Below are positions 1 to 7,866 of a stretch of DNA of 48,349 nucleotides, piece after piece. The notes beneath the pieces were generated by a model. That model saw only the letters and a list, made by a program, of their open reading frames with translations. It made no database searches and was not told the origin of the DNA. The translations under genes were made by a program, and so were the position numbers. How positions within the stretch are numbered: position 1 is the stretch's first letter; every line of letters begins with the position of its first letter. Source of the DNA: Chryseobacterium sp. c4a (lineage in GTDB: Bacteria; Bacteroidota; Bacteroidia; Flavobacteriales; Weeksellaceae); assembly GCF_009900745.1 (NCBI RefSeq), contig NZ_WXVU01000027.1:1-48349 (forward strand), written 5' to 3'.

Positions 1-230
1 ATATATTGAACGCTTAAACCGTACATTCAGAGAAGACGTTTTGGATGCATACCTATTCGGGTCTATAATGGAGGTAAATGCAATGGCTTATGAGTGGCAA
101 ATCGATTACAACAGTAATCATCCGCACACATCTTTAAATGGACTTAGTCCTTGGCTATATGCTAAAGAATCTTTAGTCAATTAGAAGGGATTTTATATTT
201 ATTAACTGTTTGAAAAAAGGTAAGTCTTCA
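1..230 (+). mobile_element. IS3-family insertion sequence, right end (truncated by window edge)
   Basis: The segment holds the last part of an IS3-type transposase followed by a short non-coding tail ending in ...GTAAGTCTTCA. The final CA fits the TG...CA ends of IS3 elements. The same 230 bases recur in reverse complement at 48103-48332 with no difference I could find, which fixes the inner element boundary at 230. The left part of the element lies outside the window. Confidence 0.85.
2..184 (+). CDS. IS3-family transposase (integrase core), C-terminal fragment
   Basis: Open from the window edge to TAG at 182-184. The translation contains YIERLNRTFREDVLDAY and, further on, YNSNHPHTSLNGLSP. 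These are the typical last part of the DDE integrase core of IS3-family OrfB: the region with the third acidic residue (E in IERLNRTFR) and the C-terminal YN..RPH..L motif. About 60 residues are visible; the rest is upstream of the window. The protein catalyses cut-and-join of the element ends. The second copy at 48149-48349 encodes the same residues plus six more at its N-terminal side. Confidence 0.85.
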   Translation, partial: YIERLNRTFREDVLDAYLFGSIMEVNAMAYEWQIDYNSNHPHTSLNGLSPWLYAKESLVN

Positions 231-247
231 AAAAAGGTAAGTCTTCA
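214..247. repeat. 17-bp tandem duplication of the IS terminal sequence
   Basis: The last 17 bases of the element (214-230, AAAAAGGTAAGTCTTCA) are repeated directly and exactly at 231-247, immediately before the interrupted nitrilase-type reading frame. The copy of the element at the other end of the window has no such extra unit (its outside flank reads ...ACTGGGGT). It may mark a second insertion at the same element end or an aberrant transposition. Confidence 0.85.
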
Positions 248-1081
248 AGTATAACCGGACATGCAAATGTTAAAAAAAATAGAAGAAAGAATATTTTTGG
301 ATTAATAAATGAAGCTGATAAAAATGAGGCTGATTTATTGGTTTTCCCGGAAGTTTCAATTCCATATTCTTGGATAAGGCTATTGGCAGAAAGAAGTCAT
401 AAGCGATTTATGGGAATTGTTGCAGGATTAGAACATTGGGTAAATTCGAAAGGTGTTGTATTTAATTTTATGGTTACTATTTTACCATTTAAAATTAATT
501 ATTATACAACTTCTATAATAAAATTACGGTTAAAAAATCATTATTCACATTTTGAAAAGCATCAAATAAAAGGCTATCGTTTATTAATTCCAAATGAAAA
601 TTTAGATAATTATACAATGTCATATGACCTTTTTCATTGGAGAAAAACATACTTTTCAGTTTATAACTGTTTTGAATTAGCAGATATTAATCATAGATCT
701 TTATTTAAGTCAAAAGTTGATTTTATAATTGCATCAGAATATAATAAAGATACAAGTTATTTTGCGGATATTGCAGGTGCTTGGGTAAGAGATATACATT
801 CCTATTTTATTCAAGTAAATTCGTCAGATTTTGGTGATTCTAGAATCATACAGCCATCAAAATCATTTTGTAAAGATCTCATTCAAGTTAAAGGAGGAAA
901 TAATTCAACTATATTGGTTGGAAATTTAGATATTCAGAAACTAAGAAATTTTCAATATAAAGAATATCACCTTCAAAAAGATGATATTGATGGAGGGAAA
1001 ACAGTATTAAAACCAACACCTCCTGATTTTGATAGAAAGAATGTAAAAATAAGAATAGAGAATAAGGATTTTAATGTTTAG
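248..1081 (+). pseudogene. RT-nitrilase (DRT type 1 / UG-class reverse transcriptase) remnant: nitrilase domain only
   Basis: The frame is open from the IS junction to TAA at 1079-1081 with no credible ATG start; TTG at 338 falls inside the domain. The translation is a complete-looking nitrilase (C-N hydrolase) fold. GHANVKKN begins the first strand. The catalytic Glu is in LLVFPEVSIP (codon 350), the Lys in RLKNHYSHFE (codon 533) and the Cys in VYNCFELADINHRS (codon 668). The wording of these motifs is the form I know from the nitrilase half of RT-nitrilase fusions (UG1/UG5-type, defence-associated RT type 1). Those proteins carry a reverse transcriptase N-terminal to the nitrilase; here that half is missing and the IS end lies where it should be. 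A gene broken by the IS is therefore the simplest reading. A stand-alone nitrilase partner that lost only its start is the alternative. The family assignment is from memory. Confidence 0.7.
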
Positions 1082-1203
1082 TAAAAAGGATATTTTATTT
1101 TAATAACAATTTGAGAAAGAGTTAATAAATAGTATTTTGTTGTCACAATTTTTTAAGTCAAAAAAAATCCCGATTTTTGCAATCCTTCATTAAACCCGAC
1201 TTC

Positions 1204-3336
1204 ATGAAATTATGTATTGCCGAAAAACCAAGTGTTGCCAGAGATATTGCCAAAGTATTAGGTGCTACCACATCTAAACAAGGCTATATGGAAGGGAACG
1301 GCTATTGCGTGACATGGACGTTCGGACACCTTTGTACCCTTAAAGAACCTCACGACTACGGTCCGCAGTTCAAATCCTGGAATTTATTTTCATTACCCAT
1401 TATTCCCAGCAGTTTTGGAATTAAACTGATTCCTAATAAAGGCGTTGAAAATCAGTTTAAAGTCATTGAAAGATTAGTAGAGGAATGTGATGAGGTCATT
1501 AACTGTGGGGATGCCGGGCAAGAGGGAGAATTGATCCAGCGTTGGGTATTGCAGAAAGCAAAATGCAACAAACCCGTTCAGCGTTTATGGATTTCTTCAT
1601 TGACGGAAGATGCAATCAAAGAAGGTTTTGCAAGTTTAAAGCCTGCAGAAGACTATAAAAATTTATACCTGGCGGGTAATGCCAGAGCAATTGGTGACTG
1701 GCTGTTAGGAATCAATGCGACAAGACTTTTTACCAAGAAATTTGGTGGAAATAAAGCAGTACTTTCTATTGGAAGGGTACAGACTCCTACATTAGCGATG
1801 TTGGTTCAGCGTCAGAAAGAAATTGATGCCTTTACCACCGAGGAATATTGGGAATTAAAAACCAAATATCGTGAGGTGGTTTTCAATGCAGCGATCGATC
1901 GTTTAAAAACATTAGAACGTGCAGAAAAAGGGCTGGAATATCTTAAAGTAAATCCATTTGAAATCGTTTCTTTCGAAATTAAAGAAGGAAAAGAAAAGAA
2001 TCCAAGACTTTTTGACTTGACAGGATTGCAGGTAGAAGCCAATAAAAAATACGGATATTCAGCGGAAAATACATTGAACTATGTTCAGAGTCTTTATGAA
2101 AAGAAACATGTCACCTATCCGCGTGTGGATACCACTTACTTATCAGACAGTTTATATCCGAAAATAGAAGGGATTCTTAAGAAAATGTATCCTTATCAGG
2201 AGTTGATTGCTCCTTTGTTGGAAGCTCCAATTCCAAAATCAAAAGCGGTATTTGATGATACCAAAGTAACCGATCACCATGCGATTATTCCTACGGAAGT
2301 TCCTCCTTCTCAAAATCTGAGCAGAGAAGAAAAACTGATCTATGATCTGATTGCTAAGCGTTTTATTGCCGTTTTTTATCCTGAATGTAAAATCTCCAAT
2401 ACTTTGGTAGAAGGTAAGGTAGGAACCATTCCTTTCAAAACAAGTGGAAGACAAATCCTGGAACCGGGATGGAGAGCGGTGTATGCTAAAGAACCCAAGG
2501 AAGAATCTACAGACAAGGATAAAGAGAAAGAAAAAGAGGAAGAACAAACCATTCCTGAGTTTACTGTAGGTGAAACCGGGCCACACGATCCAATGATCCA
2601 CCAGGGAAAAACAACTCCGCCAAAACCCTATACGGAAGCAACCTTGCTGAGAGCAATGGAAACTGCGGGAAAACAGGTTGAAGATGAAGAACTGCGTGAA
2701 ATGCTGAAGAACAACGGGATCGGAAGACCATCCACCCGTGCAAACATCATCGAAACACTGTTCAAAAGAAAATACATCGAAAAGAAAAGAAAAAACCTGA
2801 TTGCAACTCAAACGGGCATTCAGCTTATCGATACCATTGAAGACGAACTTCTAAAAAGCCCTGAATTAACTGGTGAATGGGAATCCAAACTTCGTAAAAT
2901 TGAAAAAGGAGAGTATGAAGCCAATCTTTTCAAAGAAGAATTGATTCAGATGGTTACAGAACTTACCGATAAAGTGGTGTACGGAAAAGGGAAAGTTATT
3001 ACCCTGCAGGAAGAAGAAAAAGAAGTAGTAAAGGAGAAGAAAAAAAGAGAACCTGCACAGAAAAAAGAACTTCAGTCATGGGAAGAAACCAAGTGTCCGA
3101 AATGTAAGGAACATAACCTAATCAAAGGTAAAACGGCTGTAGGATGTTCTGATTTCAAAAATTGTGGCTTTAAAATTACTTTTGAAATTTTCGGAAAGAA
3201 ACTTTCAGATAAACAGCTTTTGGATCTTGTTTTAAAAGGGAAAACCTCAAAACTGAAAGGGTTCAATGCTCATCCTGAAGAGTTGGCAGAAGGAGTGCTT
3301 TCTTTAACCGATGATTTCCAGGTACAGCTTGTTTAA
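1204..3336 (+). CDS. topB: DNA topoisomerase III (type IA)
   Basis: Type IA topoisomerase of 710 residues that cleaves one DNA strand through a tyrosine and decatenates DNA. The Toprim domain starts at once (MKLCIAEKPSVARDI, Glu7) and its acidic motif is GDAGQEGELIQ, a variant of the usual DPDREGE. The active-site Tyr is Y305 in VTYPRVDTTYL. A Lys/Glu-rich insert lies near residues 425-445, and the C-terminus carries a zinc-ribbon-like CPKC...C...C segment. ATG at 1204 was chosen because family members begin exactly at MKLCIAEKPS; the frame opens 27 bases earlier at a TTG. It stands alone between the defence-gene remnant and a tRNA-like fragment. Topoisomerase III genes are also common on Bacteroidota mobile elements, but this one looks like a chromosomal copy. 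Confidence 0.93.
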   Translation: MKLCIAEKPSVARDIAKVLGATTSKQGYMEGNGYCVTWTFGHLCTLKEPHDYGPQFKSWNLFSLPIIPSSFGIKLIPNKGVENQFKVIERLVEECDEVINCGDAGQEGELIQRWVLQKAKCNKPVQRLWISSLTEDAIKEGFASLKPAEDYKNLYLAGNARAIGDWLLGINATRLFTKKFGGNKAVLSIGRVQTPTLAMLVQRQKEIDAFTTEEYWELKTKYREVVFNAAIDRLKTLERAEKGLEYLKVNPFEIVSFEIKEGKEKNPRLFDLTGLQVEANKKYGYSAENTLNYVQSLYEKKHVTYPRVDTTYLSDSLYPKIEGILKKMYPYQELIAPLLEAPIPKSKAVFDDTKVTDHHAIIPTEVPPSQNLSREEKLIYDLIAKRFIAVFYPECKISNTLVEGKVGTIPFKTSGRQILEPGWRAVYAKEPKEESTDKDKEKEKEEEQTIPEFTVGETGPHDPMIHQGKTTPPKPYTEATLLRAMETAGKQVEDEELREMLKNNGIGRPSTRANIIETLFKRKYIEKKRKNLIATQTGIQLIDTIEDELLKSPELTGEWESKLRKIEKGEYEANLFKEELIQMVTELTDKVVYGKGKVITLQEEEKEVVKEKKKREPAQKKELQSWEETKCPKCKEHNLIKGKTAVGCSDFKNCGFKITFEIFGKKLSDKQLLDLVLKGKTSKLKGFNAHPEELAEGVLSLTDDFQVQLV

Positions 3337-3437
3337 TAGTTCTATCATTAAAAGCATATTCTTTTAAAATTTAAAACTTTACATCATACAATCTTCTCCA
3401 ATATCTCAATTGGAAGCACAACAATTCCCCTCTTTTG

Positions 3438-3460
3438 AAGACGGGATAGTTCTGTCTTTT
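3438..3460 (+). terminator. possible weak terminator after topB
   Basis: An imperfect stem (AAGACGGGA / TCTGTCTT) with a TAGT loop is followed by TTTT. It lies about 100 bases after the topB stop. The stem has mismatches, so the call is tentative. Confidence 0.3.
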
Positions 3461-3471
3461 TAAATCATTAG

Positions 3472-3526
3472 TGGAGAATACTGGATTCGAACCCGTGGCC
3501 TTTTGACTGCCAGTCAAACGCGCTAG
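3472..3526 (-). pseudogene. tRNA-Ala(GGC)-like 3' fragment (tRNA remnant or old attachment site)
   Basis: Read on the minus strand, the segment has an anticodon arm TTTGA-CTGGCAG-TCAAA, with U33 and anticodon GGC (Ala) in a seven-base loop. It also has a T-loop TTCGAAT and a 3' acceptor strand ATTCTCC-A. The T stem has one mismatch (ACGGG against CCAGT). Upstream there is only CTAGCGCG, and then the sequence no longer forms a normal D arm. No strand complementary to the acceptor (GGAGAAT) is present, so this is about 55 bases of the 3' part of a tRNA gene rather than a working tRNA. Integrative elements typically duplicate exactly such 3' tRNA segments, but decay of a tRNA gene is equally possible. 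Confidence 0.6.
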
Positions 3527-3595
3527 ATGTTTTTCCATTTCATTTACCTAGCGTGGCTATTAATTCTTTAAATTTACATTTAAATTTTAAAACCA

Positions 3596-4018
3596 ATGAC
3601 CCCGGAGAAAAAGAAACTCATTACGGACAGTTTTAGCCGTTCAGAAACTCTGAAATTTTATAAAGCAGAATTATTAGATGTAGATACAGACTTTGTTTCT
3701 ATAAAAATTCCCAAAATGGAAATGATGACCAGAAAAGCAGGCATGTTCAATGGAGCAATGATTGCTTCTCTTGTGGACGTTTCTGCAGGATATGCAGCAG
3801 TGAGTCATTATCCGGAAGATTGCTACGTGGTAACAGTTGAATTAAAGGTCAACTATCTTCGTCCGGCAATGGGAGATGCTTTGGTTTCAAAAGCTTATGT
3901 TATTAAAGGAGGTTCTAAAATCAGTGTCATCAGAGTAGAAATTTATGTTCAGAATGAAGGCTCTGAATCGGAAAGTCATGTCGCCACTTCATTGGTGACC
4001 ATGATGAAAATAAAATAA
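3596..4018 (+). CDS. PaaI/YbgC-like hotdog-fold acyl-CoA thioesterase
   Basis: A 140-residue protein of single hotdog-domain size. The central segment AGMFNGAMIASLVDVSAGY matches the helix of PaaI-type thioesterases, where the usual HGG is replaced by FNG and followed by the LxDxxxG pattern. The strand VTVELKVNYLRPA is the family's typical second signature. The expected role is hydrolysis of an acyl- or aryl-CoA thioester in the cytosol; the substrate cannot be read from the sequence. ATG at 3596 fits the family N-terminus. The gene stands alone, about 120 bases before the next one. Confidence 0.8.
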   Translation: MTPEKKKLITDSFSRSETLKFYKAELLDVDTDFVSIKIPKMEMMTRKAGMFNGAMIASLVDVSAGYAAVSHYPEDCYVVTVELKVNYLRPAMGDALVSKAYVIKGGSKISVIRVEIYVQNEGSESESHVATSLVTMMKIK

Positions 4019-4138
4019 CACGTTTTGAGGTTATATTTAGTAAAATCTTCCATGAATAAAGGATTTAAAGAGTTTTTTTTCACTGAAATGGAATGGCTTT
4101 TGCTCAATACCCCCTATAAATATTAAAAAAATAACGAA

Positions 4139-4483
4139 ATGAACTTAATTATCCGTTTGTTTGTCACTGCAATAGTGGCTTATCTTTTAACTAAAGTTTT
4201 ACCAGGAGTACAATTTGAAGGTTTTTCATCAGCCATTATCTTTGCGATTGTACTTGGGGTTTTAAACATATTTGTAAAACCTATTTTAAGTCTGTTTGGA
4301 CTTCCATTAACGATTATAACTTTAGGATTCTTTGCCTTAGCCATTAATGCCGGAATTATCCTCATTGCAGACTATTTTATTGATAGTATGCATGTAAACG
4401 GTTTCTGGTGGGCTTTTATCTTTAGTATTCTATTATCAATTGTTACTTCACTGGCGAACTCAATGTTCTCAGATGGGGATTAA
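4139..4483 (+). CDS. YvlD-like four-TM membrane protein (phage holin family 4)
   Basis: A 114-residue, very hydrophobic protein with four predicted membrane segments (about 3-20, 28-50, 55-78, 87-107). It carries the PGVQFEGF and NIFVKPILSLFGLPLTI signatures of the YvlD / mycobacterial four-TMS holin superfamily. Despite the holin name, these are chromosomal inner-membrane proteins; the Bacillus member is linked to cell-envelope stress. No phage genes are near it here. It ends at a strong bidirectional terminator. Confidence 0.8.
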   Translation: MNLIIRLFVTAIVAYLLTKVLPGVQFEGFSSAIIFAIVLGVLNIFVKPILSLFGLPLTIITLGFFALAINAGIILIADYFIDSMHVNGFWWAFIFSILLSIVTSLANSMFSDGD

Positions 4484-4502
4484 TTCAATAATAACCTATT
4501 TC

Positions 4503-4532
4503 AAAAAGTCCGCTCAGTTGAGCGGACTTTTT
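4503..4532. terminator. bidirectional intrinsic terminator
   Basis: Perfect stem GTCCGCTCA / TGAGCGGAC with a two-base loop, flanked by an A-run on the left and a T-run on the right. It serves the rightward YvlD-like gene and the leftward T9SS cargo gene, which converge here. Confidence 0.9.
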
Positions 4533-5397
4533 ATTTTTTTATAAATTGTAATAGAACTAAATTTCCCTGTTGGCTTTTTAATTTTATAAAATAATTTCCT
4601 GTAACAAGATGATGAATCGGAATTTCGTTTACAAACTGATTCTTTGAAACTATTTTTCCACTGCTGTCTATAATCTCATATTCCTGAAAATGTTGATCAG
4701 TATTTACTTTTAAAATATCAGAAACAGGATTTGGATACACCTTGATGAATACCTCTTTATTTTTCTGTACTGTTTCATGGCTTGACAATGATAAACATGA
4801 TGGCGGGCTAGTAAGTATTCCGTCTGTAAAATCATAATATAAAGTGCTTCCCATCGGAATCAAATCGGTACTGATCGTTTGAGGAATGTTTTCAAAAGGA
4901 GTACAGTTGTTAAAACGGACATTGGCATTTTCAAAATTTCTGGTTATTTTATACCATAAGTCGCATGTTGTAGGCTGCATGGTGATGCCTGGCCATAAAG
5001 TATCAATTATAAGTCCGTCAATTGTATTAGGGTTCACCATATCAATCATAACACAGCTGCCACTTAACCATTTGGAAGGTGTTTTAAAATAAATAACAGC
5101 GGAAGGAATACTTCCGGTATAGTATTTTTTGCTGATTATTGCTGAGGTAGCTCCCTGCGCATTGACAAGAAAGGCTTTGATTTCTTTATTCTGATCAATA
5201 GGAATCTGTACATTGTTAACCGCTGAGCTTGAGTTCAATGTAGGAGTACTTCCATCAGTCGTATAATAAATGGTTCCACTTCCGGAAATCGTTGCCTGAT
5301 AAGCATTATAATAATGAGTTCCCATAGGATTTATCGTGAGCTGTGAAAAAAAGAACGTCGATAAAAGGAAGGAAGAGAAGAGTAGAATTTTTTTCAT
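4531..5397 (-). CDS. secreted T9SS cargo with chitobiase-type C-terminal and starch-binding-like modules
   Basis: A 288-residue protein. A Sec signal peptide (MKKILLFSSFLLSTFFFSQ) is followed by a chitobiase/beta-hexosaminidase C-terminal-type domain (GTIYYTTDGSTPT, residues about 38-90). Next is a second beta module around residues 97-195 with aromatic residues (YFKTPSKW, LWPGITM, LWYKITR) resembling a carbohydrate-binding module. The T9SS type A sorting domain closes the protein (KVYPNPVSDILKVN, then GNYFIKL). It should be exported through the outer membrane and attached to the surface or released. No catalytic domain is visible, so binding to a glycan is the most that can be suggested. Confidence 0.75.
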   Translation of the reverse strand: MKKILLFSSFLLSTFFFSQLTINPMGTHYYNAYQATISGSGTIYYTTDGSTPTLNSSSAVNNVQIPIDQNKEIKAFLVNAQGATSAIISKKYYTGSIPSAVIYFKTPSKWLSGSCVMIDMVNPNTIDGLIIDTLWPGITMQPTTCDLWYKITRNFENANVRFNNCTPFENIPQTISTDLIPMGSTLYYDFTDGILTSPPSCLSLSSHETVQKNKEVFIKVYPNPVSDILKVNTDQHFQEYEIIDSSGKIVSKNQFVNEIPIHHLVTGNYFIKLKSQQGNLVLLQFIKK

Positions 5398-5517
5398 ACA
5401 ATGGGTATTAGCTTGTTTTTTTCTAAAATTAATAAAAACTTACTAATAAATAAATCACTTACGTTAATTTTAGAAAACTTAAATGTTAATTTTTTCGGTA
5501 ATTTTTATTTTAAACAG

Positions 5518-5525
5518 TAACTTTG
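5518..5525 (+). promoter_or_regulatory. flavobacterial -7 element upstream of the S9 peptidase
   Basis: TAACTTTG matches the Bacteroidota -7 consensus TAnnTTTG. It lies 76 bases before the ATG at 5602. No clear TTG -33 box is present at the ideal distance. Confidence 0.5.
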
Positions 5526-5601
5526 GCAATCTTTGAATTTAATAAAAGGGTTTAAGAAATCAGTATGTTCCTTAGATCCGCTAAAAAATGAATATCAACA
5601 T

Positions 5602-7596
5602 ATGAAACTTAAGTACAGCCTGCTGGCTCTGGCAGCTCCGCTTTTAATGAATGCACAACAATTAATGACGCCTGAAATTCTTTGGACTTTGAAAAAAGTG
5701 GGAGTACAGGCAGTTTCACCGGATCAAGCATCCCTTATTTATAAAGTAGGACAAGTAGATCTGAAAACTGAAAAGACAAAAAATGAGAACTACTTTCTGA
5801 ATGTTCTTAATCATGAAGCTTCTAAAATCGATTTTGGTAAAAAAGCTTTGATCCAATGGGATAAAAATGGGATCTATGCTCAGGAAGGAGATAAGATTTA
5901 TCTTTCAAAAGATGCTGGAAAAACCTGGTCAGAATTCTATACTATTGGAGAAGCAGACAATATCGTTATTTCTCCCGATGGAAAAAGAATTGCTTTCAGT
6001 AAGCAGGTTTTGGTAGAAAAATTAATGGGGAAAGACAAATACAGTGATACTCCTAAAACTACCGCTCAAGTATATACAGACCTTAACCACAGACACTGGG
6101 ATTATTTTAATGAAGGGAAATACAACCATGTATTTGTAGTTAATACTTCAGATAAAGTAGAGGCTGCTAAAGACCTTTTGGAAGGGAAAACTTGGGATTC
6201 GCCTCAAAGACCTTTCGGTGGTGCTGAAGACTTTGTTTGGAGCCCGGATTCTGCTCAGCTTTTATATGTTACAAAGCCAAAAAGCGGTAAAGAATATGCA
6301 ACCAGTACGAATACTGATATCTTTGCTTATGATTTAGCGACAGGAGTTACAAAGAACCTTACTGAATCAAACAAAGGATATGATATCAATCCAAAATTCA
6401 GCCCGGATGGAAAATCTCTGATCTGGCAAAGTATGGCCAGAGATGGTTATGAAGCAGATAAAAATGATGTAAAAATCTTAGATTGGAAATCAGGAAAAAC
6501 GACGAACCTTACAGCAGGTTGGGATGACAGCGTTTCAGGAGATGTACTTTGGGGAGCAGATTCAAAAACAATCTATTTTACCGCTGCTTACAGAGGAACA
6601 AAACAGCTTTTCTCTCTAGATTCAAAATCTGCAAAAGTACAGCAGATCACCAAAGGAGATTTTGATGTGAATGAAATCTTTACAGATAACAAAACTTCAG
6701 TAATTGTAGGCAGAACAGATGTAAACCACGCTACAGAACTATTTTCCGTAAACCTTAAAAACGGAGAAATGAAGCAGGTTACTGATGCTAATAAGGATGC
6801 TTATGCTAAGTTAGCACAAGGGAAATCTGAACTTAAAATGGTAAAAACTTCGGATGGCAAAGAAATGGGTGTATGGTTCCATTATCCACCGAATTTTGAT
6901 CCTAATAAAAAATATCCTACATTGGTATACTGCCAAGGTGGGCCACAGTCTGCATTAACACAGTATTTCAGTGTAAGATGGAATTTTGCTTTAATGACAG
7001 CAAACGATTATATCGTAGTTGCTCCAAACAGAAGAGGGATGCCAGGTTGGGGAACAAAATGGAACGAAGATATTTCAAGAGATTGGGGTGGTCAGCCAAT
7101 GAGAGATTACCTTGCAGCTACAGACTATGCTAAAACATTACCTTATGTAGATGGAGACAGAGTAGCAGCTGTTGGAGCAAGTTATGGTGGATACAGTGTA
7201 TTTATGTTAGCGGGAATCCACGAAAACAGATTCAAAACATTCATTGCACATGATGGATTATTCGATATGAAATCATGGTATCTGACTACTGAAGAGCTTT
7301 GGTTTGCAAACTGGGATATCGGTTCTCCATGGGAAAAACCACAGCCAAAAGCTTATACAGAGTTTAATCCAAGCAACTTTGTAGAAAAATGGAACAAGCC
7401 AATTATGATCGTTCAGGGAGGAATTGATTTCCGTGTACCATACGAGCAAGGGCAGGAAGCTTTCCAGGCAGCAAAATTAAGAGGATTAAAATCTAAATTG
7501 GTTTATTTCCCGAACGAAAATCACTGGGTACTTCATCCACAAAACGGATTGGTATGGCAGAGAGAATTCTTTGACTGGTTAAAAGAAACATTGTAA
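5602..7596 (+). CDS. S9 family prolyl oligopeptidase / dipeptidyl peptidase
   Basis: A 664-residue exported serine peptidase. A signal peptide (MKLKYSLLALAAPLLMNAQQ) precedes an N-terminal beta-propeller with WD40/PD40-like repeats (ISPDGKRIAFS, FSPDGKSLIWQS). The C-terminal alpha/beta hydrolase domain starts near residue 430. The triad is visible as Ser527 in GASYGGYS, Asp609 in GGIDFRVP and His641 in NENHWVLHP. The family cleaves short peptides, usually after proline or small residues, in the periplasm. ATG 5602 was chosen because it starts a clean signal peptide; the frame is open 69 bases further up from a TTG. It is monocistronic, with its own promoter motif and terminator. Confidence 0.92.
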   Translation: MKLKYSLLALAAPLLMNAQQLMTPEILWTLKKVGVQAVSPDQASLIYKVGQVDLKTEKTKNENYFLNVLNHEASKIDFGKKALIQWDKNGIYAQEGDKIYLSKDAGKTWSEFYTIGEADNIVISPDGKRIAFSKQVLVEKLMGKDKYSDTPKTTAQVYTDLNHRHWDYFNEGKYNHVFVVNTSDKVEAAKDLLEGKTWDSPQRPFGGAEDFVWSPDSAQLLYVTKPKSGKEYATSTNTDIFAYDLATGVTKNLTESNKGYDINPKFSPDGKSLIWQSMARDGYEADKNDVKILDWKSGKTTNLTAGWDDSVSGDVLWGADSKTIYFTAAYRGTKQLFSLDSKSAKVQQITKGDFDVNEIFTDNKTSVIVGRTDVNHATELFSVNLKNGEMKQVTDANKDAYAKLAQGKSELKMVKTSDGKEMGVWFHYPPNFDPNKKYPTLVYCQGGPQSALTQYFSVRWNFALMTANDYIVVAPNRRGMPGWGTKWNEDISRDWGGQPMRDYLAATDYAKTLPYVDGDRVAAVGASYGGYSVFMLAGIHENRFKTFIAHDGLFDMKSWYLTTEELWFANWDIGSPWEKPQPKAYTEFNPSNFVEKWNKPIMIVQGGIDFRVPYEQGQEAFQAAKLRGLKSKLVYFPNENHWVLHPQNGLVWQREFFDWLKETL

Positions 7597-7623
7597 TCAA
7601 TATCAATAGAAATATATCAATAG

Positions 7624-7648
7624 AAGCGGGCTTTAGCCCGCTTTTTTT
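7624..7648 (+). terminator. intrinsic terminator of the S9 peptidase gene
   Basis: Stem AAGCGGGC-TTTA-GCCCGCTT followed by a run of T. The stem core GGGCTTTAGCCC is also the core of the palindromic repeats that follow it. Confidence 0.85.
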
Positions 7649-7660
7649 ATAATAGGAAAC

Positions 7661-7806
7661 AGAGCGGCTTTAGCCAAAACCTAGAAACCCTATTTTTAAA
7701 ATCTGTATAATCTGTATAATCTGCGAGAATTAAAAAACATCAATAGGAACGGGCTTTAGCCCGTTCTACTTATAAAATAAATTCCAATGGCTTTAGCCAA
7801 AACCTA
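7661..7806. repeat. cluster of REP-like palindromes with GGCTTTAGCC core
   Basis: Three palindromic units share the core GGCTTTAGCC: 7661-7682 (ending AAAACCTA), 7747-7766 (GAACGGGCTTTAGCCCGTTC) and 7787-7806 (again ending AAAACCT). With the terminator at 7624 there are four in 190 bases. Between them is a short direct repeat (ATCTGTATA twice, about 7700-7720). No gene lies here. Confidence 0.7.
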
Positions 7807-7855
7807 AAGAAACGATAACTTCAGTTTTCTTCATCAGAAAAATAGTCAAAATGTA

Positions 7856-7863
7856 TATATTTG
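7856..7863 (+). promoter_or_regulatory. -7 element directly before the DNA glycosylase start codon
   Basis: TATATTTG fits TAnnTTTG and ends only three bases before the ATG at 7867. If it is used, the transcript would be almost leaderless. No matching TTG box lies upstream. Confidence 0.35.
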
Positions 7864-7866
7864 AAT

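Noticed and set aside
1177..1203. TTG start for topB nine codons upstream
   Set aside because: The family begins at MKLCIAEKPS, where an ATG is present at 1204.
2239..2811. Long minus-strand frame inside topB
   Set aside because: It is antisense to conserved topoisomerase sequence, Phe/Ser-rich as expected from reading A-rich Lys/Glu codons backwards, and has no family features.
4139..4483. Prophage holin
   Set aside because: YvlD-type proteins are named after holins but are chromosomal membrane proteins; no endolysin or other phage gene is near.
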